In this document: in pieces, positions 1 through 9,049 of the stretch
How positions within the stretch are numbered: the first letter of the stretch is position 1
Layout: the number at the start of each line of letters is the position of its first letter
Assembly (NCBI RefSeq): GCF_018687675.1
Contig: NZ_CP061302.1
Span: 1,066,192 to 1,130,191, forward strand
DNA: 64,000 nucleotides
From: Polynucleobacter sp. MG-Unter2-18
Lineage (GTDB): Bacteria; Pseudomonadota; Gammaproteobacteria; Burkholderiales; Burkholderiaceae
Reading direction: 5' to 3'
Made by a program: the position numbers and the translations under genes
Notes under the pieces: model-generated
The model's input: only the letters and a program-made list of their open reading frames with translations
What the model was told of the DNA's origin: nothing
Databases searched by the model: none

Positions 1-1120
1 CCTCGCTGCCAAGTATCAGGCCATTAACTTAGGGCAAGGTTTCCCGGACTTTCCCTGCGATCGAGAGCTCATATCTGAGGTTCATGCAGCAATGCTGGAT
101 GATCACAATCAATATCCACCGATGATGGGAATTACAGAGCTACGCCAAGGTGTGTCACAAAAAATATCCGCGTTGTATGGTCGTGACTACGATACTGATA
201 CAGAGATCACCATTACAGCCGGTGGCACCCAAGGAATTATGACAGCCATTTTGTGCTGCGTCAGTCCAGGCGATGAAGTGGTCATCATTGAACCCGCTTA
301 CGATAGCTATCGACCATCGATTGATTTAGCAGGAGGTAAAACGGTTGCCGTATCTTTAACTGCCAACCGCGATGACCAAGGAATTGTGAGCTCTTATTCA
401 ATACCCTGGGATGATCTGGCAAAAGCAATCAATACCAAAACCCGACTCGTCATAATCAATACACCGCACAATCCAACCGGCATGGTGTGGCAGTCAACCG
501 ATCTTGAGCGTCTAGCCAATTTGGTCAGAAATACAAATGCACTGATCTTAAGCGACGAAGTCTATGAGCACATGGTGTTTGATGGACATCAACACATTAG
601 TATTGCAAGTCACCCTGAATTAGCAGCGCGTAGTTTTCTGATATCCAGTTTTGGTAAGACCTATCATGTCACCGGCTGGAAGGTGGGCTATGTAGCAGCG
701 CCTGCAGCGATGATGGCAGAGTTTCGCAAGGTGCATCAGTTCAATGTGTTTACAGTCAATACGCCAATGCAATATGGTCTTGCTGAGTACCTCAAGAATG
801 CAGATCACTATTTAGGATTACCATCTTTCTATCAAGCTAAGCGGGACTACTTTAGAAAAGGTTTACAGCAAACCAAGTTCAAACTACTGCCCGCCCCAGC
901 AAGCTATTTTCAGTGCGTCAATTACACCGAGCTCGGAATCTCACAAGCAAGCTTAAGCGAAGCAGATTTTTGCTCTTGGTTAACCACCGAGATTGGCGTA
1001 GCAGCTATTCCGGTCTCTGCTTTTTACGCCAAGCCAATTGAGTCAGGTGTAATTCGTTTTTGTTTTGCCAAAGAAGAAAAAACGCTTTCAACTGCATTAG
1101 AGCGTTTGCAAACTCTATAG
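1..1120 (+). CDS. Aminotransferase class I/II, methionine aminotransferase-like, 5' truncated
   Basis: PLP-dependent aminotransferase cut by the window edge; the reading frame is open from base 2 and the first visible residues include INLGQGFPDF, the usual N-terminal motif of this subgroup, so only a short part is missing. Visible landmarks are NTPHNPTGMV (substrate/cofactor loop), SDEVYEHMVF and the Schiff-base lysine in SFGKTYHVTGWKVGY. That lysine block closely resembles E. coli YbdL, which transaminates methionine and aromatic amino acids with 2-oxo acids; kynurenine aminotransferase-like activity is the alternative. Cytosolic. A GST-family gene follows after 14 bases, probably in the same transcript. 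Confidence 0.85.
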   Translation, partial: LAAKYQAINLGQGFPDFPCDRELISEVHAAMLDDHNQYPPMMGITELRQGVSQKISALYGRDYDTDTEITITAGGTQGIMTAILCCVSPGDEVVIIEPAYDSYRPSIDLAGGKTVAVSLTANRDDQGIVSSYSIPWDDLAKAINTKTRLVIINTPHNPTGMVWQSTDLERLANLVRNTNALILSDEVYEHMVFDGHQHISIASHPELAARSFLISSFGKTYHVTGWKVGYVAAPAAMMAEFRKVHQFNVFTVNTPMQYGLAEYLKNADHYLGLPSFYQAKRDYFRKGLQQTKFKLLPAPASYFQCVNYTELGISQASLSEADFCSWLTTEIGVAAIPVSAFYAKPIESGVIRFCFAKEEKTLSTALERLQTL

Positions 1121-1134
1121 AAAAGGAATTGATC

Positions 1135-1869
1135 GTGACCATAATTAAATCAAAAAAAGACATCATTGATGTTTATAGCTGGCCAACACCAAATGGACAT
1201 AAGGTCCACATCATGCTCGAGGAGTGTGGCTATAAGTTAGGCAAAGACTGGATTGCCCATCCCATTGATATTGGTGCTGGCGATCAGTTTAAAAAAGAAT
1301 TCTTGGCGATGAGCCCAAATAACAAGATTCCAGCTATCACCGATCCCAATGGCCCTGATGGTAAACCGATCCATTTATTTGAATCCGGTGCCATCTTGCT
1401 CTACCTAGCCGCCAAAACGGGAAAGTTTTTACCTAAATCTACTCGAGGCAAATATGAGGTGTTGCAATGGCTCATGTTCCAAATGGGAGGCCTAGGGCCA
1501 CTTTTAGGGCAAAACCACCACTTTCGAATCTACGCTCCGGAGAAAATTGATTATGCGATTAATCGCTACACCAATGAAGCTAAGCGACTGTATGGAGTAA
1601 TAGATCATCAACTGAAAGATAATGCTTATATCGCTGGAAAAAGTTACTCCATTGCGGACATTGCTATTTTTCCTTGGACGCGTAACTGGAAGAACCAGGG
1701 GATTGATATCAATGAGTATCCTCACTTTAAGCGCTGGTTTGAAATGATTGGTGAACGCCCTGCTGTAAAGCGTGGCGTTGAAGTATTAACTGCATTACGC
1801 AAGCCCTTGCACGATGACAAAGCAAGAGAACAATTATTTGGCTCATCACAGTATCAAAAAAGGAAATAG
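1135..1869 (+). CDS. yfcG: Glutathione S-transferase family protein, YfcG/YghU-like
   Basis: A 244-residue protein of the thioredoxin-fold-plus-helical GST type. I chose the GTG at 1135 because AAGGA lies 7 bases upstream and the protein then begins just before the N-terminal motif VYSWPTPNGHKV; the open frame extends further upstream but overlaps the aminotransferase. SPNNKIPAI, the cis-proline region, and LFESGAILLYLA, the glutathione gamma-glutamyl site, are present, as is GGLGPLLGQNHHF, which is typical of E. coli YfcG, a disulfide-bond reductase active on small disulfides. Function is by family similarity. It is one base upstream of the next gene, so co-transcribed. Confidence 0.85.
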   Translation: MTIIKSKKDIIDVYSWPTPNGHKVHIMLEECGYKLGKDWIAHPIDIGAGDQFKKEFLAMSPNNKIPAITDPNGPDGKPIHLFESGAILLYLAAKTGKFLPKSTRGKYEVLQWLMFQMGGLGPLLGQNHHFRIYAPEKIDYAINRYTNEAKRLYGVIDHQLKDNAYIAGKSYSIADIAIFPWTRNWKNQGIDINEYPHFKRWFEMIGERPAVKRGVEVLTALRKPLHDDKAREQLFGSSQYQKRK

Positions 1870-1870
1870 C

Positions 1871-2725
1871 ATGAAGATTCAATCAGTCGGAGTAATTGGG
1901 GCAGGTACGATGGGCAATGGTATTGCGCAGGTCTGCGCAGTTGCCGGTCTTGATGTCGTCATGGTTGATATCAGCGATGCCGCTGTTGAGCGCGGCTTAA
2001 ATCAAATTAGCAAAAGCTTAGATCGCTTGGTGAAAAAAGAAACACTGACCAATGAGAATAAAGATGCCGCACTCAAACGCATCAAAGGTGGAACTTCATA
2101 CGCTGACTTTAAGGGACTCCAACTGGTGATTGAGGCTGCTACTGAGAACCAGGCTGTCAAAGAAAAGATTTTGAAGCAGGTTGATGAGATCGTTAGCAAA
2201 GAAACTATTATTGCCACCAATACCTCCTCACTCTCCATCACTAAGCTGGCTGCCTTAGATTCCAATCCTAGCCGTTTTATTGGTATGCACTTTTTCAATC
2301 CGCCACCGATGATGGCATTGGTTGAAGTAATTCGAGGCTTACAAACCTCAGACGCAACTCATGCTGCCATTATTGAAATGGCAAAACGTATTGGTAAAGA
2401 GCCCATCACCGTTAAGAACTCTCCTGGATTTGTAGTGAACCGTATCCTGCTACCGATGATTAATGAAGCTTTCTTTGTTCTATACGAAGGACTCGCTAGC
2501 CCCGAAGATATAGATGCCGGTATGAAATTGGGCTGCAATCAGCCGATTGGCCCACTCGCTTTAGCCGACTTAATTGGTCTTGATACTTGCTTAGCCGTGA
2601 TGGAAGTCTATTTTGAGAACTTCAGCGATTCTAAGTATCGCCCTTGCCCACTGTTGCGCGAGATGGTTGCCGCTGGCTACCTCGGTCGTAAGTCTGGACG
2701 TGGCGTCTTTACCTACGATCAATAA
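1871..2725 (+). CDS. hbd: 3-hydroxybutyryl-CoA dehydrogenase
   Basis: A 284-residue enzyme that oxidises 3-hydroxyacyl-CoA to 3-oxoacyl-CoA with NAD. The Rossmann motif GVIGAGTMGNGIAQV is at residues 7-21, and the catalytic His lies in GMHFFNPPPMM followed by VEVIRG. The C-terminal dimerisation domain contains SPGFVVNRILLPMINEA and GPLALADLIGLD. Length matches single-function HBDH rather than the large fused beta-oxidation enzyme. The ATG at 1871 is preceded by AGGAAA; an upstream in-frame ATG at 1814 lies inside the GST gene and is unlikely. Probably feeds acetoacetyl-CoA/polyhydroxybutyrate or short-chain acyl-CoA metabolism, in line with the phasin gene elsewhere in the window. Confidence 0.92.
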   Translation: MKIQSVGVIGAGTMGNGIAQVCAVAGLDVVMVDISDAAVERGLNQISKSLDRLVKKETLTNENKDAALKRIKGGTSYADFKGLQLVIEAATENQAVKEKILKQVDEIVSKETIIATNTSSLSITKLAALDSNPSRFIGMHFFNPPPMMALVEVIRGLQTSDATHAAIIEMAKRIGKEPITVKNSPGFVVNRILLPMINEAFFVLYEGLASPEDIDAGMKLGCNQPIGPLALADLIGLDTCLAVMEVYFENFSDSKYRPCPLLREMVAAGYLGRKSGRGVFTYDQ

Positions 2726-2794
2726 TTTTCAATTCAAGATTCACGATTTACTATTCACCATTAACCCTCCACCAACTCAGATAAAGAAGTTTTT

Positions 2795-3274
2795 GTGAAC
2801 CCATTACCCCCTCTAGTCACTAAATTAGGTTATGCCGGTCTAATTCCCTTTGTTGGTCTTGCATTGATGGTCCAGCTAGCGCCAACACCATTAAATTATT
2901 TAAGCGCAGAGTCACTAGCGGGATACGGGGCTGTGATCACCGCATTTATGGGCGCCATGCATTGGGGTGCTAATTTACATGTACTGGGCAAAGCACCTCG
3001 AGGCGATCGGTGGGCAGATCGTAATGCATGGATCTGGGGCGTCATCCCAGCACTAGTTGCCTGGCTTGCACTACATATTTACATACCAGTTGGCCTAGTC
3101 ATCTTGGCGTCGGCATTAGTTATTCAGCGCAATATCGATAAAGAAACTTATCAATACTATTTTTCTAATGAAGAGGCGCTCAATGCATTCATCACCATGC
3201 GAAACCGACTCACATTGGTTTCTGCTGGATGCTTAATTTGGGCGGCCTTAGTTATTTTGTTCGTACAAAATTAA
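2795..3274 (+). CDS. DUF3429-type inner-membrane protein
   Basis: A 159-residue hydrophobic protein with about four to five predicted membrane segments: residues 12-28, 41-60, a long hydrophobic stretch 80-108 and 138-156. It contains the family-like segment ITAFMGAMHWG after the first helix. It begins with GTG (AAAGAAG upstream). DUF3429 proteins occur widely in proteobacteria and have no established function. The gene is 69 bases after hbd and 10 before rarA, so it is probably transcribed with them. Assignment to DUF3429 is from the MHWG pattern and topology only. Confidence 0.75.
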   Translation: MNPLPPLVTKLGYAGLIPFVGLALMVQLAPTPLNYLSAESLAGYGAVITAFMGAMHWGANLHVLGKAPRGDRWADRNAWIWGVIPALVAWLALHIYIPVGLVILASALVIQRNIDKETYQYYFSNEEALNAFITMRNRLTLVSAGCLIWAALVILFVQN

Positions 3275-3284
3275 ATTAGCGCTG

Positions 3285-4598
3285 ATGGGCAATCTATTTG
3301 ATCAAGCACCTCCGCCACCATTAGCGGAAGTCTTGCGCCCAAAATCGATTGAGGAAGTGATTGGACAGACACATCTTCTCGCCGCTGGTAAACCGCTGAA
3401 TCTTGCCTTTGGATCTGGCAAGCCACACTCAATGATTCTCTGGGGTCCGCCGGGAGTTGGCAAGACTACCTTGGCAAGACTTTCTGCAAAAGCCTTTGAT
3501 CGAGAATTTATCGCAATTTCAGCTGTGCTTGCTGGAGTAAAAGAAATTCGCGAGGCTATTGAACAAGCTGAGCAGAGCATGTCTCAATATGGCAGACAAA
3601 CTATATTGTTTGTTGATGAAATTCATCGATTTAATAAGAGTCAGCAAGATGCCTTATTGCCTCATGTTGAGTCTGGCTTATTTAACTTCATTGGCGCTAC
3701 CACTGAAAATCCTTCATTTGAGGTCAACTCAGCCCTACTCTCACGTGCACAAGTCTACGTACTGAAATCATTAAATGCCGGGGAGCTTAAGCAGCTGTTT
3801 GATCGCGCATGTATTTATGCGATGCCTGATATTCCTTTTGAGCCAGAAGCAATTGATAGCTTAATTTCACATGCAGATGGTGATGCTAGGAGATTGCTCA
3901 ATCTAGTGGAGCAAGTACGTAATGCCGTCTCATCGCCGAACTCTCAGATTCGCACAATAGATCAGCAGTTCATTGAAAATGCTTTAACAGTCCAGGCACG
4001 TCGTTTTGATAAAGGCGGAGACCACTTTTACGATCAAATATCTGCCTTACATAAATCAGTGCGGGGTTCAAATCCTGATGCTGCGCTGTATTGGTTTTGC
4101 AGAATGATCGATGGCGGCGCTGACCCTCGATATCTTGCACGCAGAATTATTCGCATGGCCTGGGAAGATATTGGACTTGCCGATCCTAGAGCAATGCAGC
4201 TAGTCAATGATGCAGCTCAAACTTTCGAACGGCTTGGCTCACCCGAAGGTGAATTGGCGCTTGGTCAAGCCGTTGTTTATTTAGCGATCGCCGCTAAAAG
4301 TAACGCAAGTTATAACGCTTACAACGCGGCAAAAGCTTATGTTGCAAGTGATCAAAGTAAGCCTGTACCAAACCATTTACGCAATGCCCCAACTAAACTC
4401 ATGAAAGAGTTAGGTCATGGCAAAGAATACCGTTATGCACACGATGAGCCTAACGCCTATGCCGCTGGAGAAACTTACTTGCCCGATGGCATGGCAGAGC
4501 CTCATTGGTACCAGCCGGTTGATCGGGGCTTAGAAAGTCAGATTGCCGAGAAGATGGCCTTCTTGCGCAAGTTAGATGAGGAGTCGAAACAGAAATGA
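3285..4598 (+). CDS. rarA: Replication-associated recombination protein A (AAA+ ATPase)
   Basis: A 437-residue MgsA/RarA protein acting at stalled replication forks. Walker A is GPPGVGKTT at about residues 54-62, Walker B is ILFVDEIHRF at about 107-116, sensor 1 is IGATTENPSF, and the arginine-finger/sensor 2 region is DGDARRLLNLVE. The C-terminal tetramerisation region carries the family signatures KSVRGSNPDAALYWFCRMI and RRIIRMAWEDIGLADP. Length is typical (E. coli 447). In betaproteobacteria rarA often follows lolA and ftsK; that context is absent here. Its stop overlaps the next start by four bases (ATGA), indicating translational coupling. Confidence 0.96.
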   Translation: MGNLFDQAPPPPLAEVLRPKSIEEVIGQTHLLAAGKPLNLAFGSGKPHSMILWGPPGVGKTTLARLSAKAFDREFIAISAVLAGVKEIREAIEQAEQSMSQYGRQTILFVDEIHRFNKSQQDALLPHVESGLFNFIGATTENPSFEVNSALLSRAQVYVLKSLNAGELKQLFDRACIYAMPDIPFEPEAIDSLISHADGDARRLLNLVEQVRNAVSSPNSQIRTIDQQFIENALTVQARRFDKGGDHFYDQISALHKSVRGSNPDAALYWFCRMIDGGADPRYLARRIIRMAWEDIGLADPRAMQLVNDAAQTFERLGSPEGELALGQAVVYLAIAAKSNASYNAYNAAKAYVASDQSKPVPNHLRNAPTKLMKELGHGKEYRYAHDEPNAYAAGETYLPDGMAEPHWYQPVDRGLESQIAEKMAFLRKLDEESKQK

Positions 4599-5236
4599 CC
4601 CAAGATCAAGTGGATGGAAAACGAATTGAAGGGACGCTTTACTACGACATCATTTCTCCATTTTCTTATTTTTATATCAAGCAACGCCATCGTCTTGAAA
4701 AACGCATCGATATTCAGCCCATCCCCATCTTATTAGGGGGCCTATTGCGCGCTACTGATAACCGTGGCCCTGGTGAGGTGGAGGCCAAACGTCCCCATAC
4801 CTATCAATATTGCGTGTGGCTCGCTGAAAAGTTAGGCCTCCCTTTTCGCTTTCCAGAGCATCACCCTTTTCTCACTGTTGCAGCACAGCGTTTGCTGGTT
4901 CAGCAAAATGCTCAATGGTACATGGTTGAGCGCGCGTTTGAATATATTTGGGTAGAAGGTAAAGACCCCAATTTATCTTGGCCAGAGTTTTGCCAATACC
5001 TTGGTTTAGCGGTTGACACACCAATACCAGATACGCCAGAGGTCAAAGCCAAGTTGATGAGCAACACCGAGAGAGCAAAAGCGGATGGGGCATTTGGTGT
5101 ACCCACCCTAGTTATCGCAGGGCATACTTTTTGGGGTGTCGACACCATCGATTGGGCCTTAGACTATCTCGATAGGCCCAATATGTTTGAAGAGGCGGCT
5201 TATCACTATGCCGGCCAAGTTCCCTCCGGGCTTTGA
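4595..5236 (+). CDS. DsbA-family protein, 2-hydroxychromene-2-carboxylate isomerase-like
   Basis: A 213-residue protein of the kappa-GST/DsbA fold. The N-terminal strand YYDIISPFSYFY matches the conserved SPYSY motif of 2-hydroxychromene-2-carboxylate isomerases, which use glutathione to isomerise a naphthalene-pathway intermediate; no CxxC redox motif is present, so it is not a thiol oxidase. The C-terminal block GVPTLVIAGHTFWGVDTIDW contains the cis-proline motif and the usual ending of the family. The substrate here is unknown: no aromatic degradation cluster surrounds it. Coupled to rarA by a four-base overlap. Confidence 0.82.
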   Translation: MTQDQVDGKRIEGTLYYDIISPFSYFYIKQRHRLEKRIDIQPIPILLGGLLRATDNRGPGEVEAKRPHTYQYCVWLAEKLGLPFRFPEHHPFLTVAAQRLLVQQNAQWYMVERAFEYIWVEGKDPNLSWPEFCQYLGLAVDTPIPDTPEVKAKLMSNTERAKADGAFGVPTLVIAGHTFWGVDTIDWALDYLDRPNMFEEAAYHYAGQVPSGL

Positions 5237-5288
5237 GCAATACAATCAGATTTACTCTATTTTCACTCGATTCTTAAGGATACCCAGT

Positions 5289-5864
5289 ATGCGCAAAATC
5301 ATTGCTTCCCTATTTTTAGTTACCAGCCTTATTGCTAGTGCTACCAGCTTTGCTGGTCCTAAAGTGGAATTTAAAACCACCATGGGTAATTTTGTTGTTG
5401 AGCTTGATTCAACGAAGGCGCCAAAAACTTCAGCCAACTTTTTAAACTACGTCAATAGTGGCTTTTATAACGGCACGATTTTTCATCGTGTGATAGATGG
5501 CTTCATGATTCAGGGCGGTGGATTTACTCCGGACTTAACACAAAAACCAACTAATGCGCCTGTGGTTTCGGAAGCACAAAATGGCCTCAAGAATCAAACT
5601 TACACCATCGCTATGGCACGCACTTCCGACCCCGATTCAGCAACAGCCCAGTTCTTTATTAATGTTAAAGATAATGAGAGCTTGAATTTTCCAAACGCTA
5701 TGGGTAATGGCTACACCGTTTTTGGCACAGTGATTTCAGGCACTCAAACAATCGACGCTATCCGTAAAATCCCAACCATGGTGGCCTCATCACCAAGAAT
5801 GGGTCGTATGGCAGATGTACCTAGCAAGACTGTCACGATTGAGTCGGCCACTGTTCTAAAGTAA
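5289..5864 (+). CDS. ppiA: Periplasmic peptidyl-prolyl cis-trans isomerase, cyclophilin type
   Basis: A 191-residue cyclophilin. The ATG at 5289, preceded by TTAAGGA, gives a signal peptide (MRKIIASLFLVTSL, ending around ATSFA), so the mature protein of about 168 residues is periplasmic; upstream in-frame starts would hide the signal. Catalytic-fold motifs: GNFVVELD, TSANFLNYV, YNGTIFHRVIDGFMIQGG with the active-site Arg in FHRV, and MARTSDPDSATAQFFINV. The ending YTVFGTVISGTQTIDAI is standard. Length agrees with PpiA. Catalyses prolyl isomerisation during folding of exported proteins. Confidence 0.93.
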   Translation: MRKIIASLFLVTSLIASATSFAGPKVEFKTTMGNFVVELDSTKAPKTSANFLNYVNSGFYNGTIFHRVIDGFMIQGGGFTPDLTQKPTNAPVVSEAQNGLKNQTYTIAMARTSDPDSATAQFFINVKDNESLNFPNAMGNGYTVFGTVISGTQTIDAIRKIPTMVASSPRMGRMADVPSKTVTIESATVLK

Positions 5865-5901
5865 ATTTCATTTTTTTACTTGAACACTGAGGACAGATAG
5901 C

Positions 5902-7728
5902 ATGATATTGCTTGATGATGCTCAGAGCACCGCAGCGCAGCCGAGCAGTCGCTTGTATGAGCAAGCAATACAGCTCTGGGCGATCTATCCTCAGTCTAGC
6001 CACACACAGACAATTGCAGCTGTAGATCAATGCCTCCAAGAAATTAATAAAGCTTTAGATCAAGGAGAATATGTTGTCGCTGCGTTTGCTTATGAGTTAG
6101 GTCTATATATACACAATATAGATCGATCAGTTGAACCTGAAAGTAAAGATCATCCATTAATACAGGCATGGTCTTTTAAATCTTACGAAAGATTGAGCAA
6201 GGCGGATGTTGATACCTATATTGAAAAAAAGATAGCGACTCTAGAGCCTGAAGCTCAAGTTGCTGGAGTGGCTGATCTTGAATTTTCCCTTGATCAAGAG
6301 AAGTTCACCGCCGATATTCAGGGTATTCAGGAATACATTCGCAACGGCGACACTTATCAAATCAATCACACCTTTCGGATTACGGGTGAAGCTTATGGAG
6401 ATCCACTCTCTCTGTATGCACGATTAAGGGAGCGACAGCCGGGAAGGTTTGGCGCATTTATTGCACAAGACTCGAACTTTATCTTGTCCCAATCACCCGA
6501 ATTATTTATTCAGAAGCAAGGCAATACCTTAAAAGCCATGCCAATGAAAGGCACTGCCAGTGCATTAAGCGATTCTGCTGAGCACTTATCAGCAGATGCA
6601 AAGAATCAAGCAGAAAATGTCATGATCGTGGATTTATTACGCAACGATCTAAGTCGACTTGCCTTACCGGGAACAGTCACCGTTCCCAAGCTATTTGAAG
6701 TCACTCAGTACGGCGACGTCCTGCAAATGACCTCTACCGTTGAGGCTGAGATCAAGCCTGAAATGAAATTGGGTGACGTGCTAAATGCGGTGTTTCCCTG
6801 CGGGTCTGTCACGGGCGCTCCTAAAAAACGCAGTATGGAGATCATCCAAAAATTAGAGCCTCAAGAGCGAGCCTATTATTGTGGCGCCTTAGGTTGGATT
6901 GATCCTAGTAGTGATTTTGCGTTTAGCGTTCCGATTCGCACCCTTGAAATTCATCAGGATACAAAAACACATGCCTCACCCTTTTCTTTAGGCATAGGTG
7001 CTGGCATTACGATTGACTCAGAGCCTGCGCAGGAGTGGGAAGAGTGTCAAATTAAAGCTGCCTTCTTGAGCAAGTTACCCAGTAGCCTGGGATTATTTGA
7101 AACTATCTTGGTCAGCAAAGGTCAGGCTCAGAATCTAGAACTTCATCTAGCACGCTTGACCGATTCTGCTTTAGCGCTTGGCATACCTTGCTTTCTACCA
7201 GACATGATGAAAGTGATTGATCTTGGGTGTGAAAACTGCTCAATAGATTCTGAATATCGATTGCGTTTGGATCTCAATCATCTAGGAATTGCAAGTTATC
7301 AAATCACTCCCATTAGCCCACTCGAGGGATCGGTAAAAATCTTTTGGGCTAGAGATATTCTGCCCGATTCAAATCAGGCTACCCTTCGCTCTGGCAATGT
7401 TCTATTAAGACATAAGGTAAGCATTCGAAATGTCTACGACCAAGCCTGGCGATTGGCAGAGGGTCATGGTGGCTTTGATGCCTTATTTACTAATGAGCAA
7501 GGCTATGTCACTGAGGGTGGAAGAAGTAGTGTTTTTATCAAATCTGGAGATAGATGGCTAACACCCCCCGTCTCAGCAGGTCTGTTACCAGGGGTTATGA
7601 GATCCATCATATTGAATGATCCCCAATGGAATGCCCATGAGGTCAACCTGACTATTGATGATGTTCGGAATGCAAAAGAGATTATGCTTAGTAATGCTTT
7701 ACGCGGTCTCATCCCCGCCCATTTCTAG
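5902..7728 (+). CDS. pabBC: Aminodeoxychorismate synthase component I fused to aminodeoxychorismate lyase
   Basis: A 608-residue fusion for p-aminobenzoate synthesis, the folate precursor. Residues about 110-385 are the chorismate-binding PabB domain: the catalytic Lys is in PMKGTASA, followed by NVMIVDLLRNDLSRLA and CGSVTGAPKKRSMEII, with the end motif GIGAGITIDS. Residues about 395-608 are a fold-type IV PLP lyase/aminotransferase domain with LFETILV at its start, the Schiff-base Lys in LLRHKVSIRN and the closing motif AGLLPGVMR. Together they convert chorismate and glutamine-derived ammonia to PABA. The start is supported by GAGGACAG upstream. The amidotransferase PabA is not in this window. 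Confidence 0.93.
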   Translation: MILLDDAQSTAAQPSSRLYEQAIQLWAIYPQSSHTQTIAAVDQCLQEINKALDQGEYVVAAFAYELGLYIHNIDRSVEPESKDHPLIQAWSFKSYERLSKADVDTYIEKKIATLEPEAQVAGVADLEFSLDQEKFTADIQGIQEYIRNGDTYQINHTFRITGEAYGDPLSLYARLRERQPGRFGAFIAQDSNFILSQSPELFIQKQGNTLKAMPMKGTASALSDSAEHLSADAKNQAENVMIVDLLRNDLSRLALPGTVTVPKLFEVTQYGDVLQMTSTVEAEIKPEMKLGDVLNAVFPCGSVTGAPKKRSMEIIQKLEPQERAYYCGALGWIDPSSDFAFSVPIRTLEIHQDTKTHASPFSLGIGAGITIDSEPAQEWEECQIKAAFLSKLPSSLGLFETILVSKGQAQNLELHLARLTDSALALGIPCFLPDMMKVIDLGCENCSIDSEYRLRLDLNHLGIASYQITPISPLEGSVKIFWARDILPDSNQATLRSGNVLLRHKVSIRNVYDQAWRLAEGHGGFDALFTNEQGYVTEGGRSSVFIKSGDRWLTPPVSAGLLPGVMRSIILNDPQWNAHEVNLTIDDVRNAKEIMLSNALRGLIPAHF

Positions 7729-7737
7729 AAAGTCCAC

Positions 7738-8298
7738 ATGAAGTTTTGCTCGCACTGTGCAGCGCCTATCAGCATCAAGATTCCTGCGGATGATTCGCGG
7801 GAACGCCATGTCTGTGACTCTTGTGGAAGTATTCATTATTTCAATCCACGTAATGTAGTTGGGAGCATCCCGGTCTTTGGTAAGCAAGTTTTATTGTGCC
7901 GTCGCGCCATAGAACCTCGCCATGGCTATTGGACTCTGCCTGCTGGATTTATGGAACTTGGTGAAAGCACCAGTACTGGGGCGGCACGTGAAACTCATGA
8001 AGAAGCTGGCGCTATCGTTCAGATTGGTCCGCTCTACTCCCTGCTCAATGTGCCACATGCTGAACAGGTACATCTTTTTTATCTAGCTTCGATGAATTCT
8101 CCAAACTTTCAAGCGGGAGAAGAGAGTCTAGAGGTTGCTTTATTTGATGAGCAGGATATCCCGTGGGATGAAATTGCTTTTCCAACGGTAAAGCAAACTC
8201 TGGAGTGGTTCTTTGCTGATCGTGCTGCCGGAGTATTTGATTCCGACAATGAATTTAGCGTTCGTAGCAGAGACATTCTGCCAACTGAAAAAATCTAA
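7738..8298 (+). CDS. Nudix hydrolase with N-terminal zinc ribbon
   Basis: A 186-residue pyrophosphohydrolase. The N-terminus holds a four-cysteine ribbon (C4, C7, C26, C29), followed by the Nudix box starting GFMELGE and continuing REtheEAG, which matches Gx5Ex7REUxEExGU and positions the Mg-binding glutamates. The combination of zinc ribbon and Nudix box recalls NudC-like NADH pyrophosphatases, but it is shorter and lacks the large N-terminal NudC domain, so the substrate (NAD(H), ADP-ribose or FAD type) is not certain. It starts nine bases after pabBC and precedes aat by 13 bases; one operon is likely. Confidence 0.88.
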   Translation: MKFCSHCAAPISIKIPADDSRERHVCDSCGSIHYFNPRNVVGSIPVFGKQVLLCRRAIEPRHGYWTLPAGFMELGESTSTGAARETHEEAGAIVQIGPLYSLLNVPHAEQVHLFYLASMNSPNFQAGEESLEVALFDEQDIPWDEIAFPTVKQTLEWFFADRAAGVFDSDNEFSVRSRDILPTEKI

Positions 8299-8311
8299 GC
8301 GTCACAAGCTC

Positions 8312-9049
8312 ATGAGCAATATCAGCTGGCTAGGGTCTCAGGATGAATTTCCCAATCCTATTCACCACGCAGATCCTGATCCGAGTGTCCCCGGCTTAAT
8401 TGCGGTAAGTGAACGGATATATCCAGGACAGTTAGCTCGCGCGTATCAAATGGGAATCTTTCCCTGGTACTCCGATAATCAACCAGTCTTATGGTGGTCG
8501 CCCAATCCCCGGATGGTATTAAAGCCTGATCACTTTAAATGTCATGACTCCCTGAAGAAATCCATTCGTCATTTTTTATCTGACTCTCGCAGAGAAATCG
8601 GGGTTGATGAAGACTTTGGTGCGGTCGTCCGCTCCTGCGCAACTGCGAGCCGCAAGGATCAGGATGGCACTTGGATTACGCATGAAATCATGGATGCCTA
8701 TACCAATCTTCATGAAGAGGGTCATGCTCATAGTATTTCAATCAAGGAGGATGGTCGCCTAGTAGGGGGCCTTTACTGCGTCTCCTTTGGCGGGATGGTT
8801 TTTGGTGAGTCGATGTTTAGTCATCAAACAGATGCTTCTAAGATTGCTTTAGCTGCTCTTGCAGCCTGGTGCGAGCATAACCAAGTGGAAATGATCGATT
8901 GTCAGCAAGAGACTGCACACCTGAATTCCATGGGGGCCGCGCCGATATCTCGCAGTGAATTTTTATCCCATCTGCAGCTTGCTTTAAATCAAACTAATAT
9001 AGAGATTCCCTGGAAATTTGATAAACAGATTCTTCGTCACTGGCTATGA
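8312..9049 (+). CDS. aat: Leucyl/phenylalanyl-tRNA--protein transferase
   Basis: A 245-residue transferase that adds Leu or Phe from aminoacyl-tRNA to proteins with N-terminal Lys or Arg, making them ClpS/ClpAP substrates. Signature segments are QMGIFPWY with [10 protein letters not shown], then [20 protein letters not shown] and TDASKIAL, all diagnostic of Aat. I chose the ATG at 8312, which gives MSNISWLG and avoids overlap with the Nudix gene; the open frame reaches back to 8213. Shine-Dalgarno signal is weak. The stop overlaps the bpt start (ATGA), so the two N-degron enzymes are translationally coupled. Confidence 0.95.
   Translation: MSNISWLGSQDEFPNPIHHADPDPSVPGLIAVSERIYPGQLARAYQMGIFPWYSDNQPVLWWSPNPRMVLKPDHFKCHDSLKKSIRHFLSDSRREIGVDEDFGAVVRSCATASRKDQDGTWITHEIMDAYTNLHEEGHAHSISIKEDGRLVGGLYCVSFGGMVFGESMFSHQTDASKIALAALAAWCEHNQVEMIDCQQETAHLNSMGAAPISRSEFLSHLQLALNQTNIEIPWKFDKQILRHWL

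Noticed and set aside
7738..8298. NADH pyrophosphatase NudC
   Set aside because: It has the zinc ribbon and Nudix box but lacks the large N-terminal domain of NudC, so only the general Nudix call is made.
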